Source: an uncultured Pelagibacteraceae bacterium
GTDB lineage: Bacteria; Pseudomonadota; Alphaproteobacteria; Pelagibacterales; Pelagibacteraceae
DNA: 64,000 nucleotides
Direction: 5' to 3'
NCBI GenBank assembly: GCA_902548405.1
Contig: CACCRN010000003.1
Location: 1-64,000 of the forward strand
In this document: positions 8,288 through 18,221 of the stretch, piece by piece
How the letters are laid out: the number at the start of each line of letters is the position of its first letter
How positions within the stretch are numbered: position 1 is the stretch's first letter
Translations under genes and position numbers: made by a program
Notes under the pieces: model-generated
Told to the model about the DNA's origin: nothing
The model's database searches: none
The model's input: the letters and a program-made list of their open reading frames with translations, nothing else

Positions 8288-10195
8288 ATGAATTTCAAAA
8301 ATTTGGCTATGTGGGGGATAATAGTTTTTTTAACTATTGGTCTTTATAACATGTTTAAAAATCCTCAATCAAATATTAGAGGAGGAAACCAAATAATTTT
8401 TTCAGATTTTTTAACTTCAGTTGAAAATGGAGAAGTTTTAAAAGTTGAGATACAGGGAAACAACATCAAGGGTGTTTACTCAAATGGAAATTCATTTTCA
8501 ACTTATGCTCCAAACGATCCAAATTTAATTGAAAAATTATCAGATAAAGGAGTAAGTATTTCAGCAGCTCCGTTAGAAGAAAAAATGCCGTCTTTATTTG
8601 GTGTATTACTTTCTTGGTTCCCAATGCTTTTATTAATTGCTGTTTGGATATTTTTTATGCGACAGATGCAAGGTGGAAAAGGTGGAGCAATGGGATTCGG
8701 CAAGTCAAAAGCTAAAATGATGAATGAACTTAAAGGCAAAGTAACATTTAATGATGTTGCTGGAGTAGAAGAGGCAAAAGAAGAAGTAGAAGAAATTGTA
8801 GAATTTTTAAAAGACCCTAAAAAATTTAGTAGACTTGGCGGAAAGATACCTAGAGGTGCTTTATTAGTTGGACCTCCAGGAACAGGAAAAACTTTGTTAG
8901 CAAGAGCTATTGCAGGTGAAGCAGGAGTTCCTTTCTTTACTATCTCTGGTTCAGATTTTGTTGAAATGTTTGTTGGTGTTGGAGCATCAAGAGTAAGAGA
9001 TATGTTTGAACAAGGTAAAAAAAATTCTCCGTGCATAATATTCATTGATGAAATAGATGCAGTTGGAAGAAGTAGAGGTGCAGGTTTAGGTGGAGGTAAT
9101 GATGAAAGAGAGCAAACTTTAAACCAATTATTAGTAGAGATGGATGGGTTTGATACTAATGAGGGAGTTATCATAATTGCAGCAACAAATAGACCTGATG
9201 TTCTTGATCCAGCACTATTAAGACCTGGAAGATTTGACAGACAAGTAGTTGTTTCAAATCCAGATATTATTGGAAGAGAAAAAATTTTAAAAGTCCATGT
9301 GAAAAAAATTAAGATGGCACCCGATGTTAATTTAAGAACTATTGCAAGAGGTACCCCCGGTTTTTCAGGAGCAGATTTAGCTAACTTAGTTAATGAAGCT
9401 GCTTTATTAGCAGCTAGAAAAAATAAAAGAATTGTAACTTTATTAGAATTTGAAGAGGCAAAAGATAAAGTATTAATGGGTGCTGAAAGAAGATCAATGG
9501 TAATGACTGAAGATGAAAAAAAACTTACCGCATATCACGAAGGTGGTCATGCTTTAGTCTCGTTTAATATGCCTAGTTATGATCCAATTCACAAAGCCAC
9601 TATCATTCCAAGAGGAAGAGCTTTGGGAATGGTTATGAATTTACCAGAAAGAGATAAACATGGATATTCAATCAAATATTTAAAAGCTAGACTAGCTGTT
9701 TGTTTTGGAGGAAGAGTTGCAGAAGAATTAATTTTTGGAAAAGATAACATTTCTACAGGAGCAGGTGGAGGAAGTGGTTCAGATATTAATCAAGCTACTC
9801 AACTTGCAAGAGCGATGGTAACTAAATATGGTATGAGTGAGGAGATGGGTCCAGTTGAATATGGAGAAAATCAAGAGGAAGTTTTCTTAGGTAGATCGGT
9901 TACTCAAACACAATCAGTTTCCGAAGAAGTTGCTCAAAAAATTGATAAGGAAATTAGGAAACTAGTCGACGAAGGATATAATCAAGCAAAGAAAATTTTG
10001 ACTGAGAAAATTGACGATTTACATAAAATTGCTAAAGCATTAATTACTTATGAAACTTTAACAGGTGAAGAGATTGAGAACATAATTAACAAAAACTTAT
10101 ATCCAAAAGATAAAATTTTAGAAAATCAAGACTCAAAAGATGATCATGACTCAGCTTTAGGAGCCATGGGTCTAAAACCAAAAATTGTTCATTAA
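8288..10195 (+). CDS. ftsH: FtsH, ATP-dependent membrane zinc protease
   Basis: A 635-residue AAA+ protease anchored in the inner membrane by two helices (about residues 9-22 and 103-124) that flank a small periplasmic domain. The AAA module has Walker A GPPGTGKT (195-202), Walker B IIFIDE (250-255) and the second region of homology ending LRPGRFDR; the protease domain has the zinc motif HEGGH (417-421) and the downstream SGSDINQAT aspartate. It degrades misassembled membrane proteins and short-lived regulators; in E. coli RpoH is a substrate and HflKC a partner, and both are also in this window. First gene of ftsH-folP-glmM-thiD-purA. Confidence 0.98.
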   Translation: MNFKNLAMWGIIVFLTIGLYNMFKNPQSNIRGGNQIIFSDFLTSVENGEVLKVEIQGNNIKGVYSNGNSFSTYAPNDPNLIEKLSDKGVSISAAPLEEKMPSLFGVLLSWFPMLLLIAVWIFFMRQMQGGKGGAMGFGKSKAKMMNELKGKVTFNDVAGVEEAKEEVEEIVEFLKDPKKFSRLGGKIPRGALLVGPPGTGKTLLARAIAGEAGVPFFTISGSDFVEMFVGVGASRVRDMFEQGKKNSPCIIFIDEIDAVGRSRGAGLGGGNDEREQTLNQLLVEMDGFDTNEGVIIIAATNRPDVLDPALLRPGRFDRQVVVSNPDIIGREKILKVHVKKIKMAPDVNLRTIARGTPGFSGADLANLVNEAALLAARKNKRIVTLLEFEEAKDKVLMGAERRSMVMTEDEKKLTAYHEGGHALVSFNMPSYDPIHKATIIPRGRALGMVMNLPERDKHGYSIKYLKARLAVCFGGRVAEELIFGKDNISTGAGGGSGSDINQATQLARAMVTKYGMSEEMGPVEYGENQEEVFLGRSVTQTQSVSEEVAQKIDKEIRKLVDEGYNQAKKILTEKIDDLHKIAKALITYETLTGEEIENIINKNLYPKDKILENQDSKDDHDSALGAMGLKPKIVH

Positions 10196-10201
10196 TTTAT
10201 A

Positions 10202-11254
10202 ATGCAAAGATATTACACAAGAGCGTGTAATTTCTATTATGGTAATCTGTCAAAAATTTTAGTAAGTAAAAAAAAAGCCATACCATTACATCAAATTAAG
10301 GAAATATCGTTTGATCATATTGAAATAATAACTAGAAAATCAAAGAAAAAAATTTCAATTAATCAAATAAAATATTTACCAAATGATTTAAAGAAAAAAG
10401 TTAATTTAGATTTAAAAAAAATTAAAACTAAAAAAAAAAATTTTTCTAACTTAGATTTTAAAAAAGTTCCAAATATACTAGGTGTCTTAAATCTTACCCC
10501 AGATAGTTTTTCTGATGGAGGAAAATTTAACACAAAACAAAGAGGAATAAGTCATGCTTTTAAATTATATAATGATGGTGCTGATTTAATCGATGTTGGA
10601 GGAGAGTCAACAAGACCAGGTTCAAAGACAGTAAATAAAGAAGATGAGTGGAAAAGAATTAATGAAATCTTAAAATCTATTGTAAAAAAAATTCCAATTT
10701 CTTTAGATACTAGAAAATCTGATATAATGAAAAATGGAATTAAATTAGGTGTAAAACTAATTAATGATGTTTCAGGTTTAAGTTTTGATACAGAAACAAT
10801 AAACGTATTAAAAAAAAATAAAGTTCCTTTTGTCATTCAGCACACGCTTGGAACACCAGAAAATATGCAAAAAAAACCCAAATATAATAATGAATTATTA
10901 GATATTTATGATTTTTTTGAAGAGAAAATAAAACTTCTAAGGTCTAAAGGTATTAAACATAACAATATAATTTTAGACCCTGGAATCGGGTTTGGAAAAA
11001 AACTGAAACATAATATGAATTTAATAAGAAGTGTTTCTATTTTTCATTCATTAGGATTTCCTATACTTGTAGGAAATTCTAGAAAAAGATTTATTAGAGA
11101 TATTTCCAAAAAAAATGATAGCTTTACTAGAATTGGAGGAACAATATCGTCAACATTATATTTGATGACACAAGGAGTTCAGATTTTAAGAATTCATGAT
11201 GTTAATGAAGTTATGCAAGCAATTAAAGTTTTTAAAGAGATAACAAATAAATAA
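10202..11254 (+). CDS. folP: FolP, dihydropteroate synthase with N-terminal extension
   Basis: Catalyses condensation of p-aminobenzoate with the pterin pyrophosphate in folate synthesis. The TIM-barrel domain begins near residue 89: ILGVLNLTPDSFSDGG (92-107), DLIDVGGESTRPGS, NDVSG, ILDPGIGFGK and VGNSRKRFI are all present, so the enzyme looks active. The first 88 residues or so are an additional basic domain (RYYTRACNFYYGNL, then a lysine-rich linker) not present in E. coli FolP; similar N-terminal regions occur in some other alphaproteobacteria as far as I recall. Six bases separate it from ftsH, and its last base is the first of glmM's ATG. Confidence 0.93.
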   Translation: MQRYYTRACNFYYGNLSKILVSKKKAIPLHQIKEISFDHIEIITRKSKKKISINQIKYLPNDLKKKVNLDLKKIKTKKKNFSNLDFKKVPNILGVLNLTPDSFSDGGKFNTKQRGISHAFKLYNDGADLIDVGGESTRPGSKTVNKEDEWKRINEILKSIVKKIPISLDTRKSDIMKNGIKLGVKLINDVSGLSFDTETINVLKKNKVPFVIQHTLGTPENMQKKPKYNNELLDIYDFFEEKIKLLRSKGIKHNNIILDPGIGFGKKLKHNMNLIRSVSIFHSLGFPILVGNSRKRFIRDISKKNDSFTRIGGTISSTLYLMTQGVQILRIHDVNEVMQAIKVFKEITNK

Positions 11255-12585
11255 TGGTAAAAAAATATTTTGGAACAGATGGAATAAGAGGAACTATTAA
11301 TAGTAAAAATATTAATGGAGATATGTTTTTTAAGTTTGGACTAGCTAGTGGTACATATTTTAAATCCCAAAAGAAAAAAAAACAAACAGCGATAATAGCC
11401 AAAGATACAAGATTGTCAGGATATACACTTGAACCTGCGCTTGTTTCTGGTTTGGCCTCTGCTGGCATGCATGTTTACACATTGGGTCCTTTACCAACTA
11501 ATGGATTAGCTATGCTTACAAAAGAAATGAAGGCTAATATGGGTATTATGATTACAGCTTCTCATAATCCTCATTATGACAATGGATTAAAATTATTTGG
11601 TCCTGATGGAATGAAGTTATCAGATAAAATAGAAAAAAAAATAGAAGCTCTTATAGATAAAAAAATATCAAATAACCTTTCCAGTCCTGAAAAGTTAGGA
11701 AGAGTTAAAAGATTAGAAACAGGAACTAAACTATATATTAAAATATTAAAAAAAAATTTCACAAAAGAGTTCAATTTAAGAGGATTAAGAATTGTTATAG
11801 ATTGTGCAAATGGTGCTGGTTATAAAGCAGGGCCCGAGTTATTAAAATCATTAGGCGCTAAAGTTATAGCAATAGGTGTAAACCCAAATGGTTTAAACAT
11901 TAATAAAGATTGTGGCTCAACTTTTCCAAGAAAAATTAGAACAGCTGTAAAAAAATATAAAGCTCATATTGGCATTTCTTTAGATGGAGATGCTGATAGA
12001 ATTATAATGTGCGATGAAAAAGGTAACATTGTAGATGGTGATCAAATAATAGCTGCTTTAGCAGTAAGATGGAAAAATAAAAAAATGCTAAAAGGTGGTG
12101 TTGTTGGAACTCTAATGTCGAATTATGGATTGGAAAAATATTTAAAATCCAAAAGAATAAAATTTTTAAGAGCTAATGTAGGTGATAGATACGTTAAAGA
12201 AAAAATGCATAAATATAAATTTAATTTAGGTGGTGAACAATCGGGACATATTATTTTAGGTAAATTTGCAACAACTGGAGACGGGTTGCTTGTAGCTTTA
12301 GAAGTTCTTTTTGCTCTGAGAAAAGGTAAAAAAACGAGTGAATTTTTTCAGAGTTTTAAAAAAACCCCTCAATTATTAGAAAATATAACTGTTAAAGATA
12401 AAAATATTATTAATAAACCTGAAATAAAAAAAGTTATAAAACTCGCAGAAAAATTAATTAATGGTCAGGGAAGAGTTTTAGTTAGAAAATCAGGAACAGA
12501 ATCTAAAATTAGAGTGATGGCAGAAAGTGATAATAAAATACTTTTATCCAGATGTGTAAACACGATATCTAAAAAAATAAAATAA
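11254..12585 (+). CDS. glmM: GlmM, phosphoglucosamine mutase
   Basis: A 443-residue alpha-D-phosphohexomutase converting glucosamine-6-phosphate to glucosamine-1-phosphate for UDP-GlcNAc, hence peptidoglycan and lipid A. Motifs: N-terminal FGTDGIRG (residues 5-12), the phosphoserine loop TASHNP at about 100, the metal-binding loop DGDADR at about 244, the sugar-specificity loop GGEQSGH at about 326, and the phosphate-binding RKSGTE near the C terminus. It has the expected family length. The start overlaps the folP stop by one base (TAATG). The position next to ftsH and folP is the classic ftsH-folP-glmM order. Confidence 0.97.
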   Translation: MVKKYFGTDGIRGTINSKNINGDMFFKFGLASGTYFKSQKKKKQTAIIAKDTRLSGYTLEPALVSGLASAGMHVYTLGPLPTNGLAMLTKEMKANMGIMITASHNPHYDNGLKLFGPDGMKLSDKIEKKIEALIDKKISNNLSSPEKLGRVKRLETGTKLYIKILKKNFTKEFNLRGLRIVIDCANGAGYKAGPELLKSLGAKVIAIGVNPNGLNINKDCGSTFPRKIRTAVKKYKAHIGISLDGDADRIIMCDEKGNIVDGDQIIAALAVRWKNKKMLKGGVVGTLMSNYGLEKYLKSKRIKFLRANVGDRYVKEKMHKYKFNLGGEQSGHIILGKFATTGDGLLVALEVLFALRKGKKTSEFFQSFKKTPQLLENITVKDKNIINKPEIKKVIKLAEKLINGQGRVLVRKSGTESKIRVMAESDNKILLSRCVNTISKKIK

Positions 12586-12586
12586 A

Positions 12587-13399
12587 TTGAAACCAAATTC
12601 GAAAATTTTAATTATTGCGGGTTCAGACTCATCTGGTGGGGCTGGTATACAAGCTGATATCAAAACTGTTACAGCTCTAGGTTCTTATGCGATGACAGCT
12701 ATAACTGCAGTTACAATTCAAAATACTACAGGTGTGAAATCAATAGTAGGTATCAATCCAAAAGAAATTTTCAATCAAATAGTTTTTACTTCCAAAGATA
12801 TTAAGCCTGATGCAATCAAAATAGGAATGTTACACTCATCTGATGTTATCAAGATGGTAATTAAAGCTTTAAATTTAATTAAAGTTAAAAGTATTATTTT
12901 AGACCCCGTCATGGTTGCAAAAGGTGGCGCTAAATTAATAGATAATAAAGCAATTAAGTTATTAAAATTGGAATTAATAAAAAAAGTTTCACTAGTTACT
13001 CCTAATATTCCTGAAGCTGAAATTTTGACTGAAACAAAAATCATATCTGTTGAAGATATGATTTACGCTGCAAATAAGCTTATGGAATTTGGAGCTAAAA
13101 ATGTACTTATTAAAGGTGGACATTCGAAAAATAAAATAGTTAAGGATGTTTTTGTTAATAAAAAAGATATTAAGATTTTTAATAGTACGCGTTACAAAAC
13201 AAATAATACTCATGGTACAGGTTGTACTTTATCAAGTGCGGTCACTACATTTATATCGTGTGGAAAACCAGCAAAGAAATCTTGTGAGCTTGGAATTAAG
13301 TATGTAAATTCAGCTATTAAAACAAACCCAAATTATGGAAGTGGTCATGGTCCAATTAACCATCTCACTTCTATAAAAGTAAATAAAAAATTTAATTAA
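12587..13399 (+). CDS. thiD: ThiD, hydroxymethylpyrimidine (phosphate) kinase
   Basis: A 270-residue ribokinase-fold kinase. [15 protein letters not shown] (residues 9-23) is the substrate-binding signature and [10 protein letters not shown] (about 206) the anion hole and catalytic region. It phosphorylates HMP and HMP-P in thiamine synthesis or salvage. SAR11 members are known for incomplete thiamine pyrimidine synthesis and uptake of HMP, so a salvage role fits; no thiC is in this window. The start is a TTG one base after glmM's stop (no ATG is near), implying coupled translation. The stop overlaps the purA start. Confidence 0.92.
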   Translation: MKPNSKILIIAGSDSSGGAGIQADIKTVTALGSYAMTAITAVTIQNTTGVKSIVGINPKEIFNQIVFTSKDIKPDAIKIGMLHSSDVIKMVIKALNLIKVKSIILDPVMVAKGGAKLIDNKAIKLLKLELIKKVSLVTPNIPEAEILTETKIISVEDMIYAANKLMEFGAKNVLIKGGHSKNKIVKDVFVNKKDIKIFNSTRYKTNNTHGTGCTLSSAVTTFISCGKPAKKSCELGIKYVNSAIKTNPNYGSGHGPINHLTSIKVNKKFN

Positions 13400-14691
13400 T
13401 GAAAAACATAGTTGTTGTTGGATCTCAATGGGGTGATGAAGGAAAAGGTAAGATTGTTGATTGGTTATCTGAACAGGCAGATGTAGTTATTAGATTTCAA
13501 GGTGGTCATAATGCGGGCCACACTCTTGTTATTGATGGCGTTACTTATAAGCTAAGATTACTTCCATCTGGCATTGTTAGAAAAGGTAAAATATCAATAA
13601 TTGGCAATGGTGTTGTTGTAGATCCCTGGGCCTTATTGGAAGAAATTGAAGAGATTAAATCTAAAGGTGTAGAAGTAGATGTAGATAACTTCATAATATC
13701 AGAATCTGCAAATCTGATTTTGCCATTCCATAGAGAAATGGATGAAATTAGAGAAGATACAGCAGGAAAAAGTAAAATAGGAACTACCAGAAGAGGAATT
13801 GGTCCTGCTTATGAGGATAAAGTAGGAAGAAGATCAATAAGGGTTATGGATTTAAGATCAGAAAAAAATTTAGATCAAAGATTGGACTCTGTATTGATAC
13901 ATCATAATGCAATCAGAAAAGGACTTGGAAAAAAAATTTTTGAAAAAAATCAACTTAAATCTGATTTACTTAAAATTGCTCCTAAAATATTAAAATTTTC
14001 ACAGCCTGTATGGCTTAAAATTGATCAATTTAAAAAGCAAAAAAAGAAAATTTTATTTGAAGGTGCCCAGGGTATTTTACTTGATGTAGATCATGGAACT
14101 TATCCTTTTGTAACTTCATCTAATACAGTTGCTTCGAGCGCAGCTACTGGAACAGGCTGTGGTCTTAATTCAATAAACTATGTTTTAGGAATTACAAAAG
14201 CTTATACAACAAGAGTAGGGGAAGGACCTTTTCCAACAGAACTAACTGATGAAGTAGGTGAACTATTGGGCACACGTGGAAAAGAATTTGGAACTGTTAC
14301 AAGTAGAAAAAGGAGATGTGGGTGGTTTGATGGTGTTCTAGTAAGACAAACAATTAAAGTTTCAGGTATAGATGGTATAGCTTTAACAAAATTGGACGTT
14401 CTTGATGAATTAGATGAAATTAAAATGTGCATTGCTTATGAACTAGATGGAGAAAAATTAGATTATTTGCCTGCTGCTGTAGAGGATCAAATTAAAATAA
14501 AACCAATTTACAAATCTTTTCCAGGCTGGAAAGTATCTACTAGTGGAATTAAAAATATGGACTCATTACCTAACAATGCAAAAAAATATATTGTTGCAGT
14601 AGAAGACTTTATAGGTGCAAAAATATCAAGCGTCTCTACTAGTCCTGAAAGAGATGATACTATTTTAATTGAAAATCCTTTTGAAGCTTAA
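13399..14691 (+). CDS. purA: PurA, adenylosuccinate synthetase
   Basis: A 430-residue full-length enzyme joining IMP and aspartate with GTP in AMP synthesis. The GTP-binding loop is [14 protein letters not shown] (residues 8-21), with the catalytic aspartate in WGDEGKGK and the histidine in [21 protein letters not shown] and the [14 protein letters not shown] loop are also present. It overlaps thiD by one base and its stop overlaps that of the convergent rpoH gene by four bases; no terminator hairpin is seen between them. Confidence 0.97.
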   Translation: MKNIVVVGSQWGDEGKGKIVDWLSEQADVVIRFQGGHNAGHTLVIDGVTYKLRLLPSGIVRKGKISIIGNGVVVDPWALLEEIEEIKSKGVEVDVDNFIISESANLILPFHREMDEIREDTAGKSKIGTTRRGIGPAYEDKVGRRSIRVMDLRSEKNLDQRLDSVLIHHNAIRKGLGKKIFEKNQLKSDLLKIAPKILKFSQPVWLKIDQFKKQKKKILFEGAQGILLDVDHGTYPFVTSSNTVASSAATGTGCGLNSINYVLGITKAYTTRVGEGPFPTELTDEVGELLGTRGKEFGTVTSRKRRCGWFDGVLVRQTIKVSGIDGIALTKLDVLDELDEIKMCIAYELDGEKLDYLPAAVEDQIKIKPIYKSFPGWKVSTSGIKNMDSLPNNAKKYIVAVEDFIGAKISSVSTSPERDDTILIENPFEA

Positions 14692-15581
14692 TTTGCTGGT
14701 AATAAATTTTTAGATTTAGCAAGAAGTAGCATTTGTTTTTGAAGTTTTTCAAATGCTTTATTTTCTATTTGTCTTACTCTTTCTCTACTGATTTTATATT
14801 TTTTACTTAAATCTTCCAGGGTTGTTGGATCATCATTTAATCTTCTTGAATACAATATTTCTCTTTCTCTATCATTAAGCACTGTAATAGAATCTTTTAA
14901 CAAGTCTTTTCTTTGCTCCATTTCCTCATGTTGAGCAAATTTTAAATCATGATCAAGCTCTTTATCCACTAACCAGTCTTGCCATTCATCACCATCCTCT
15001 CCAACTTGAGCATTCAATGAAAACTCTTTTCCAGAAAGTCTTCTATTCATTGAAACAACTTCTTCTTTACTCACATCAAGTTTGTTAGCAATATGGTTTA
15101 CGTGTTCATCCCTTAAATCGCCTTCAGTTTCAGGAGATATTTGGTTTTTAATTTTTTTTAAATTGAAAAATAATTTTTTTTGAGCAGTTGTTGTTCCAAT
15201 TTTTACAAGACTCCAAGATCTTAAAATATATTCTTGGATGGACGCTTTAATCCACCACATAGCATAAGTTGCTAATCTAAAACCTTTTTCAGGTTCAAAT
15301 TTTTTAACAGCCTGCATCAAACCAACATTTCCTTCTGAAATCATTTCATTAATTGGCAGACCATAGCCTTTGTATCCCATAGCAATTTTTGCAACTAATC
15401 TTAAGTGACTAGTTACTAATTTTTCAGCAGCTTTGATATTTCCAGTTGTTTTCCAATTTTTGGCTAACATATATTCTTCTTCTGCAGCCAACATTGGGAA
15501 TTTTTTAATCTGTTCTAAATATGCAGAAAGACCACCTTCATTGGATAGTGTAGGAAGATTGTTGCTCATAGTTGTGCTCAT
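14688..15581 (-). CDS. rpoH: RpoH, heat-shock sigma factor (sigma-32)
   Basis: A 297-residue group-3 sigma factor. Region 2 includes [30 protein letters not shown] and the [18 protein letters not shown] helix (2.3/2.4); the RpoH box ([12 protein letters not shown], about residues 131-142) separates it from other sigma-70 proteins, and region 4 ends [18 protein letters not shown]. It directs transcription of chaperone and protease genes. It lies 41 bases downstream of rluD on the same strand. In E. coli its level is set by FtsH degradation; ftsH is encoded 6 kb away here. No Shine-Dalgarno sequence is obvious before the ATG. Confidence 0.96.
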   Translation of the reverse strand: MSTTMSNNLPTLSNEGGLSAYLEQIKKFPMLAAEEEYMLAKNWKTTGNIKAAEKLVTSHLRLVAKIAMGYKGYGLPINEMISEGNVGLMQAVKKFEPEKGFRLATYAMWWIKASIQEYILRSWSLVKIGTTTAQKKLFFNLKKIKNQISPETEGDLRDEHVNHIANKLDVSKEEVVSMNRRLSGKEFSLNAQVGEDGDEWQDWLVDKELDHDLKFAQHEEMEQRKDLLKDSITVLNDREREILYSRRLNDDPTTLEDLSKKYKISRERVRQIENKAFEKLQKQMLLLAKSKNLLPAN

Positions 15582-15622
15582 AGCAGAGTTTATTTAGTTA
15601 ATTATACTTAATTTTCAATAAT

Positions 15623-16603
15623 TTATTCTTCAGTGTTTCTAAGCATTTTTAAAATATTATTTAGTTCTTGCGGCAAAATTGAGGTAAAAATCAGCTCTTT
15701 CTGAGTTCTGGGATGAACAAAGCCTAAAGTCTTTGCGTGTAGAAATTGTCTGTCCAAATTTGTAATTGAATTTTGGATCTTAAAATCAACGTTTTTTAAT
15801 TTTTTATATTTTTTTTTATATTTGTCATCACCAACTAAACTATTTCCTTTATAGTTCATGTGCACTCTGATTTGATGAGTTCTACCAGTTTCTAATATGC
15901 ATTCGACTAAACTTAATGTCGGTATTTTTTTATTTTCGAAAATTTCAATTGTTTTATAGTTTGTTACAGCTTTCTTACCCTTTGAACTGCTTACTTCCAT
16001 AAGTTGTCTATTTTTTGAACTACGAGTAATAAATGTTTCTATCCTACCAAAAGATGGTCTTAGTTTTCCCCATATTAAAAGTTGGTATTCTCTAATAATT
16101 GTGTGCTTACTGAATTGTTTTGATAAATTTTCATGGGTCTCATTATTTTTTGCCACAACAACCAAACCTGAAGTGTTTTTATCAATTCTATGCACAATTC
16201 CAGGTCTTAATTCATCTCCAATAGTTGATAAAGATTCTTTATTGTAATGCATTAATGCATTTACAATTGTTTTGTCATAATTGCCTGCTCCAGGATGCAT
16301 TATAATTCCTGAAGGTTTATCGATTACTAATAAATCAGAATCTTCATAAACAATATTCAATTTAAAATCATAAGGCTTTAGAGATGCAATCTCTGGCTCC
16401 GGAATCGTAAGATTCACAACATCACCAATCGAAACTTTTTTAGATGGACTTTTAATTATTTCATTATTTAGTTTTAATTTTTCTTTTAAAATTAAATTTT
16501 TAACTCTGTTTCTACTGATAATTTCATCTCTTTTGTTAATTAAGACATCTACTCTTAAATTCTTTTCTTCTTCTTCAACTATAAAATTAATGCTTTTTTC
16601 CAT
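15623..16603 (-). CDS. rluD: RluD-type 23S rRNA pseudouridine synthase
   Basis: A 326-residue RluA/RluD-family enzyme with an N-terminal S4 RNA-binding domain (about residues 14-70) and a catalytic domain whose active aspartate is in GIVHRIDKNTSGLVVVAK (about residue 139). The pattern RTHQIRVHMNYKGNSLVGD near 240 is also family-typical. RluD modifies the helix 69 loop of 23S rRNA; related RluC or RluA specificity cannot be excluded from sequence alone, but adjacency to rpoH is the usual rluD-rpoH order in alphaproteobacteria. Its start lies 23 bases from the divergent tRNA gene. Confidence 0.88.
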   Translation of the reverse strand: MEKSINFIVEEEEKNLRVDVLINKRDEIISRNRVKNLILKEKLKLNNEIIKSPSKKVSIGDVVNLTIPEPEIASLKPYDFKLNIVYEDSDLLVIDKPSGIIMHPGAGNYDKTIVNALMHYNKESLSTIGDELRPGIVHRIDKNTSGLVVVAKNNETHENLSKQFSKHTIIREYQLLIWGKLRPSFGRIETFITRSSKNRQLMEVSSSKGKKAVTNYKTIEIFENKKIPTLSLVECILETGRTHQIRVHMNYKGNSLVGDDKYKKKYKKLKNVDFKIQNSITNLDRQFLHAKTLGFVHPRTQKELIFTSILPQELNNILKMLRNTEE

Positions 16604-16626
16604 AAAATATAATATTAATACTAAAT

Positions 16627-16703
16627 GCGCTTGTAGCTCAACTGGATAGAGCGCCAGATTTCGGCTCTGGAGGTTCAGGGTTCGACTCCTTGCAGGCGCA
16701 CCA
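16627..16703 (+). tRNA. tRNA-Arg (anticodon TCG)
   Basis: A 77-base cloverleaf with encoded CCA. The acceptor stem pairs GCGCTTG (16627-16633) with CAGGCGC (16693-16699; one G-T pair), the discriminator is A, and the anticodon stem is CCAGA/TCTGG around the loop TTTCGGC, giving anticodon TCG (reads CGA and relatives). The T arm is CAGGG-TTCGACT-CCTTG. It is alone between the rluD start (minus strand) and the ABC permease gene (minus strand, ends one base away). Confidence 0.97.
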
Positions 16704-16704
16704 T

Positions 16705-17496
16705 TTACTCTCCAATATTAATTAATGTCCCTTTTTCTCTGGCTTTATCAAACGAAAAATAAAAAGTTGCTATAGCAACTGTCAAATAAAATGCATTTAG
16801 TGAAAGTGCGATATGAATATTTTCATAGCTAACAATTCCATTGACCAAGATATTTCTGGTTTCTTCAAATATATAAACTAAAGGCAATGCGAAAGCTATT
16901 GATTGAAATATTTCAGGTAAAATTTCAACTGGATAATATATACAGCCAAAAGGTGCTAATAAAAACATCGTGGACCATGCGATATTCTCAAAAGATGGAC
17001 CAAATCTTAGCAAACCAGCTGAAACAAAAAGACCCAAAGTAATTCCAAAAATATACAAACTTAAAAAAAGAAAAGCTAATGGCAATCCCAAATTTAATAT
17101 AGATATGCCAAATAATGGTGAGGTTAATAATATTGCTGGAATTAATCCAATCAAAGCTCGTATTAGAGCAGTAAATACAAGTGCAGTAATTATTTCACTA
17201 ATTTTCATTGGAGCAATAAATAAATTAGTAAAATTCCTACTCCAAATTTCTTCTAAAAATAACATGTTAAAACCTATACTTGTTCTAAAAAGAAAATCAT
17301 AAAGAATTGCACAAGACAATATAACTCCAACAGCTCCACTATAGTATGAGCTATGTGCTGCAAAAAAATTCGAAATAAAACCCCAAAGAGTTATTTGGAT
17401 AGAAGGCCAATATATTAAATCAAGTATTCTCGGGAACGACCTAGTAATTAAATAAAAATGCCTTAAAAATAATCCGTATATTCTTGTAATATTCAT
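16705..17496 (-). CDS. ABC-2 type transporter permease
   Basis: A 263-residue integral membrane protein with about six hydrophobic segments and the ABC-2 membrane domain, including the LFRTSIGFNMLFLEEIWSRNFTNL-type cytoplasmic helix and APFGCIYYPVEILPEIFQSI before the last helices, which is typical of exporters for drugs or glycans. It overlaps the ATPase gene by four bases (ATGA), so the two form one transporter. The substrate cannot be told; the C-terminal half resembles the NodJ/antibiotic export subgroup. Its 3' end stops one base from the tRNA-Arg gene on the other strand. Confidence 0.83.
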   Translation of the reverse strand: MNITRIYGLFLRHFYLITRSFPRILDLIYWPSIQITLWGFISNFFAAHSSYYSGAVGVILSCAILYDFLFRTSIGFNMLFLEEIWSRNFTNLFIAPMKISEIITALVFTALIRALIGLIPAILLTSPLFGISILNLGLPLAFLFLSLYIFGITLGLFVSAGLLRFGPSFENIAWSTMFLLAPFGCIYYPVEILPEIFQSIAFALPLVYIFEETRNILVNGIVSYENIHIALSLNAFYLTVAIATFYFSFDKAREKGTLINIGE

Positions 17497-18221
17497 TTAT
17501 CGTTCCTAACAATTTCCAAAAAAACTTCTTCCAAGTTTTTTTGTCCATATTTTTTTATTAAATTTTCTGGAGTACCACTGTCTACGATATTACCATCTTT
17601 CATCATCATAACTGAATTACATAATCTCTTTACCTCATCCATGTTATGAGAAGCCAACAAAACAGATATTTTTTTTTCTTCTTTGTATTTTTCTAAAAAT
17701 GTTCTAATAAAATCTGCTGTTTCGGGGTCTAGAGCAGCAGTTGGCTCATCTAACAAGAGTACTGTAGGATCATTAATTAATGCTTTCGCAAGACTGACCC
17801 TATTTTTTTGTCCTGATGACAGTTCTCCTGTAATTTTATTTAAAAGATCTCCTAATCTTAATTTTTCTGAAAGAAAATTAATTCTCTGGTTCAAATTTTG
17901 AATATTATAGAGTTTACCATACACAATTAAATTTTGTTTTACTGTTAATTTTTTAGGCAATTCAATGTAGGGAGAAATAAAATTCATTTTGTGTAGAATT
18001 GAAATTTTATTATTTTCAATATTTTTACCGTTAATTAAGACTTGGCCACTTGTGGGTTTTAATAATCCTAGTATCATTCCTATTGTTGTTGTTTTTCCAC
18101 AACCATTTGGACCTAACAGTCCTACTATTTCATTTTCGTTAATTTTAAAATTTATATTATTAACTGCTTTTTTAGTCTTATATGATTTTGATAGGTTTAT
18201 GACTTCTATTGAGTTTTTCAT
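17493..18221 (-). CDS. ABC transporter ATP-binding protein (exporter type)
   Basis: A 242-residue nucleotide-binding protein: Walker A GPNGCGKTT (residues 38-46), Q-loop at about 83 (here the region reads NFISPYIELP, without a clear glutamine), signature ELSSGQKNRV (about 137), Walker B VLLLDEPTAALDPE (about 158-171) and the H-loop LASHNMDE. It pairs with the downstream ABC-2 permease, with a four-base overlap, and its start overlaps the end of the Sua5-type gene. Probably exports a lipid-linked or small hydrophobic compound; nothing in the sequence fixes the substrate. Confidence 0.88.
   Translation of the reverse strand: MKNSIEVINLSKSYKTKKAVNNINFKINENEIVGLLGPNGCGKTTTIGMILGLLKPTSGQVLINGKNIENNKISILHKMNFISPYIELPKKLTVKQNLIVYGKLYNIQNLNQRINFLSEKLRLGDLLNKITGELSSGQKNRVSLAKALINDPTVLLLDEPTAALDPETADFIRTFLEKYKEEKKISVLLASHNMDEVKRLCNSVMMMKDGNIVDSGTPENLIKKYGQKNLEEVFLEIVRNDK

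Noticed and set aside
8503..9174. A 223-codon open frame on the minus strand within ftsH
   Set aside because: It lies entirely opposite conserved ftsH sequence, has no recognisable domain, and such frames arise readily from the codon bias of this AT-rich DNA.
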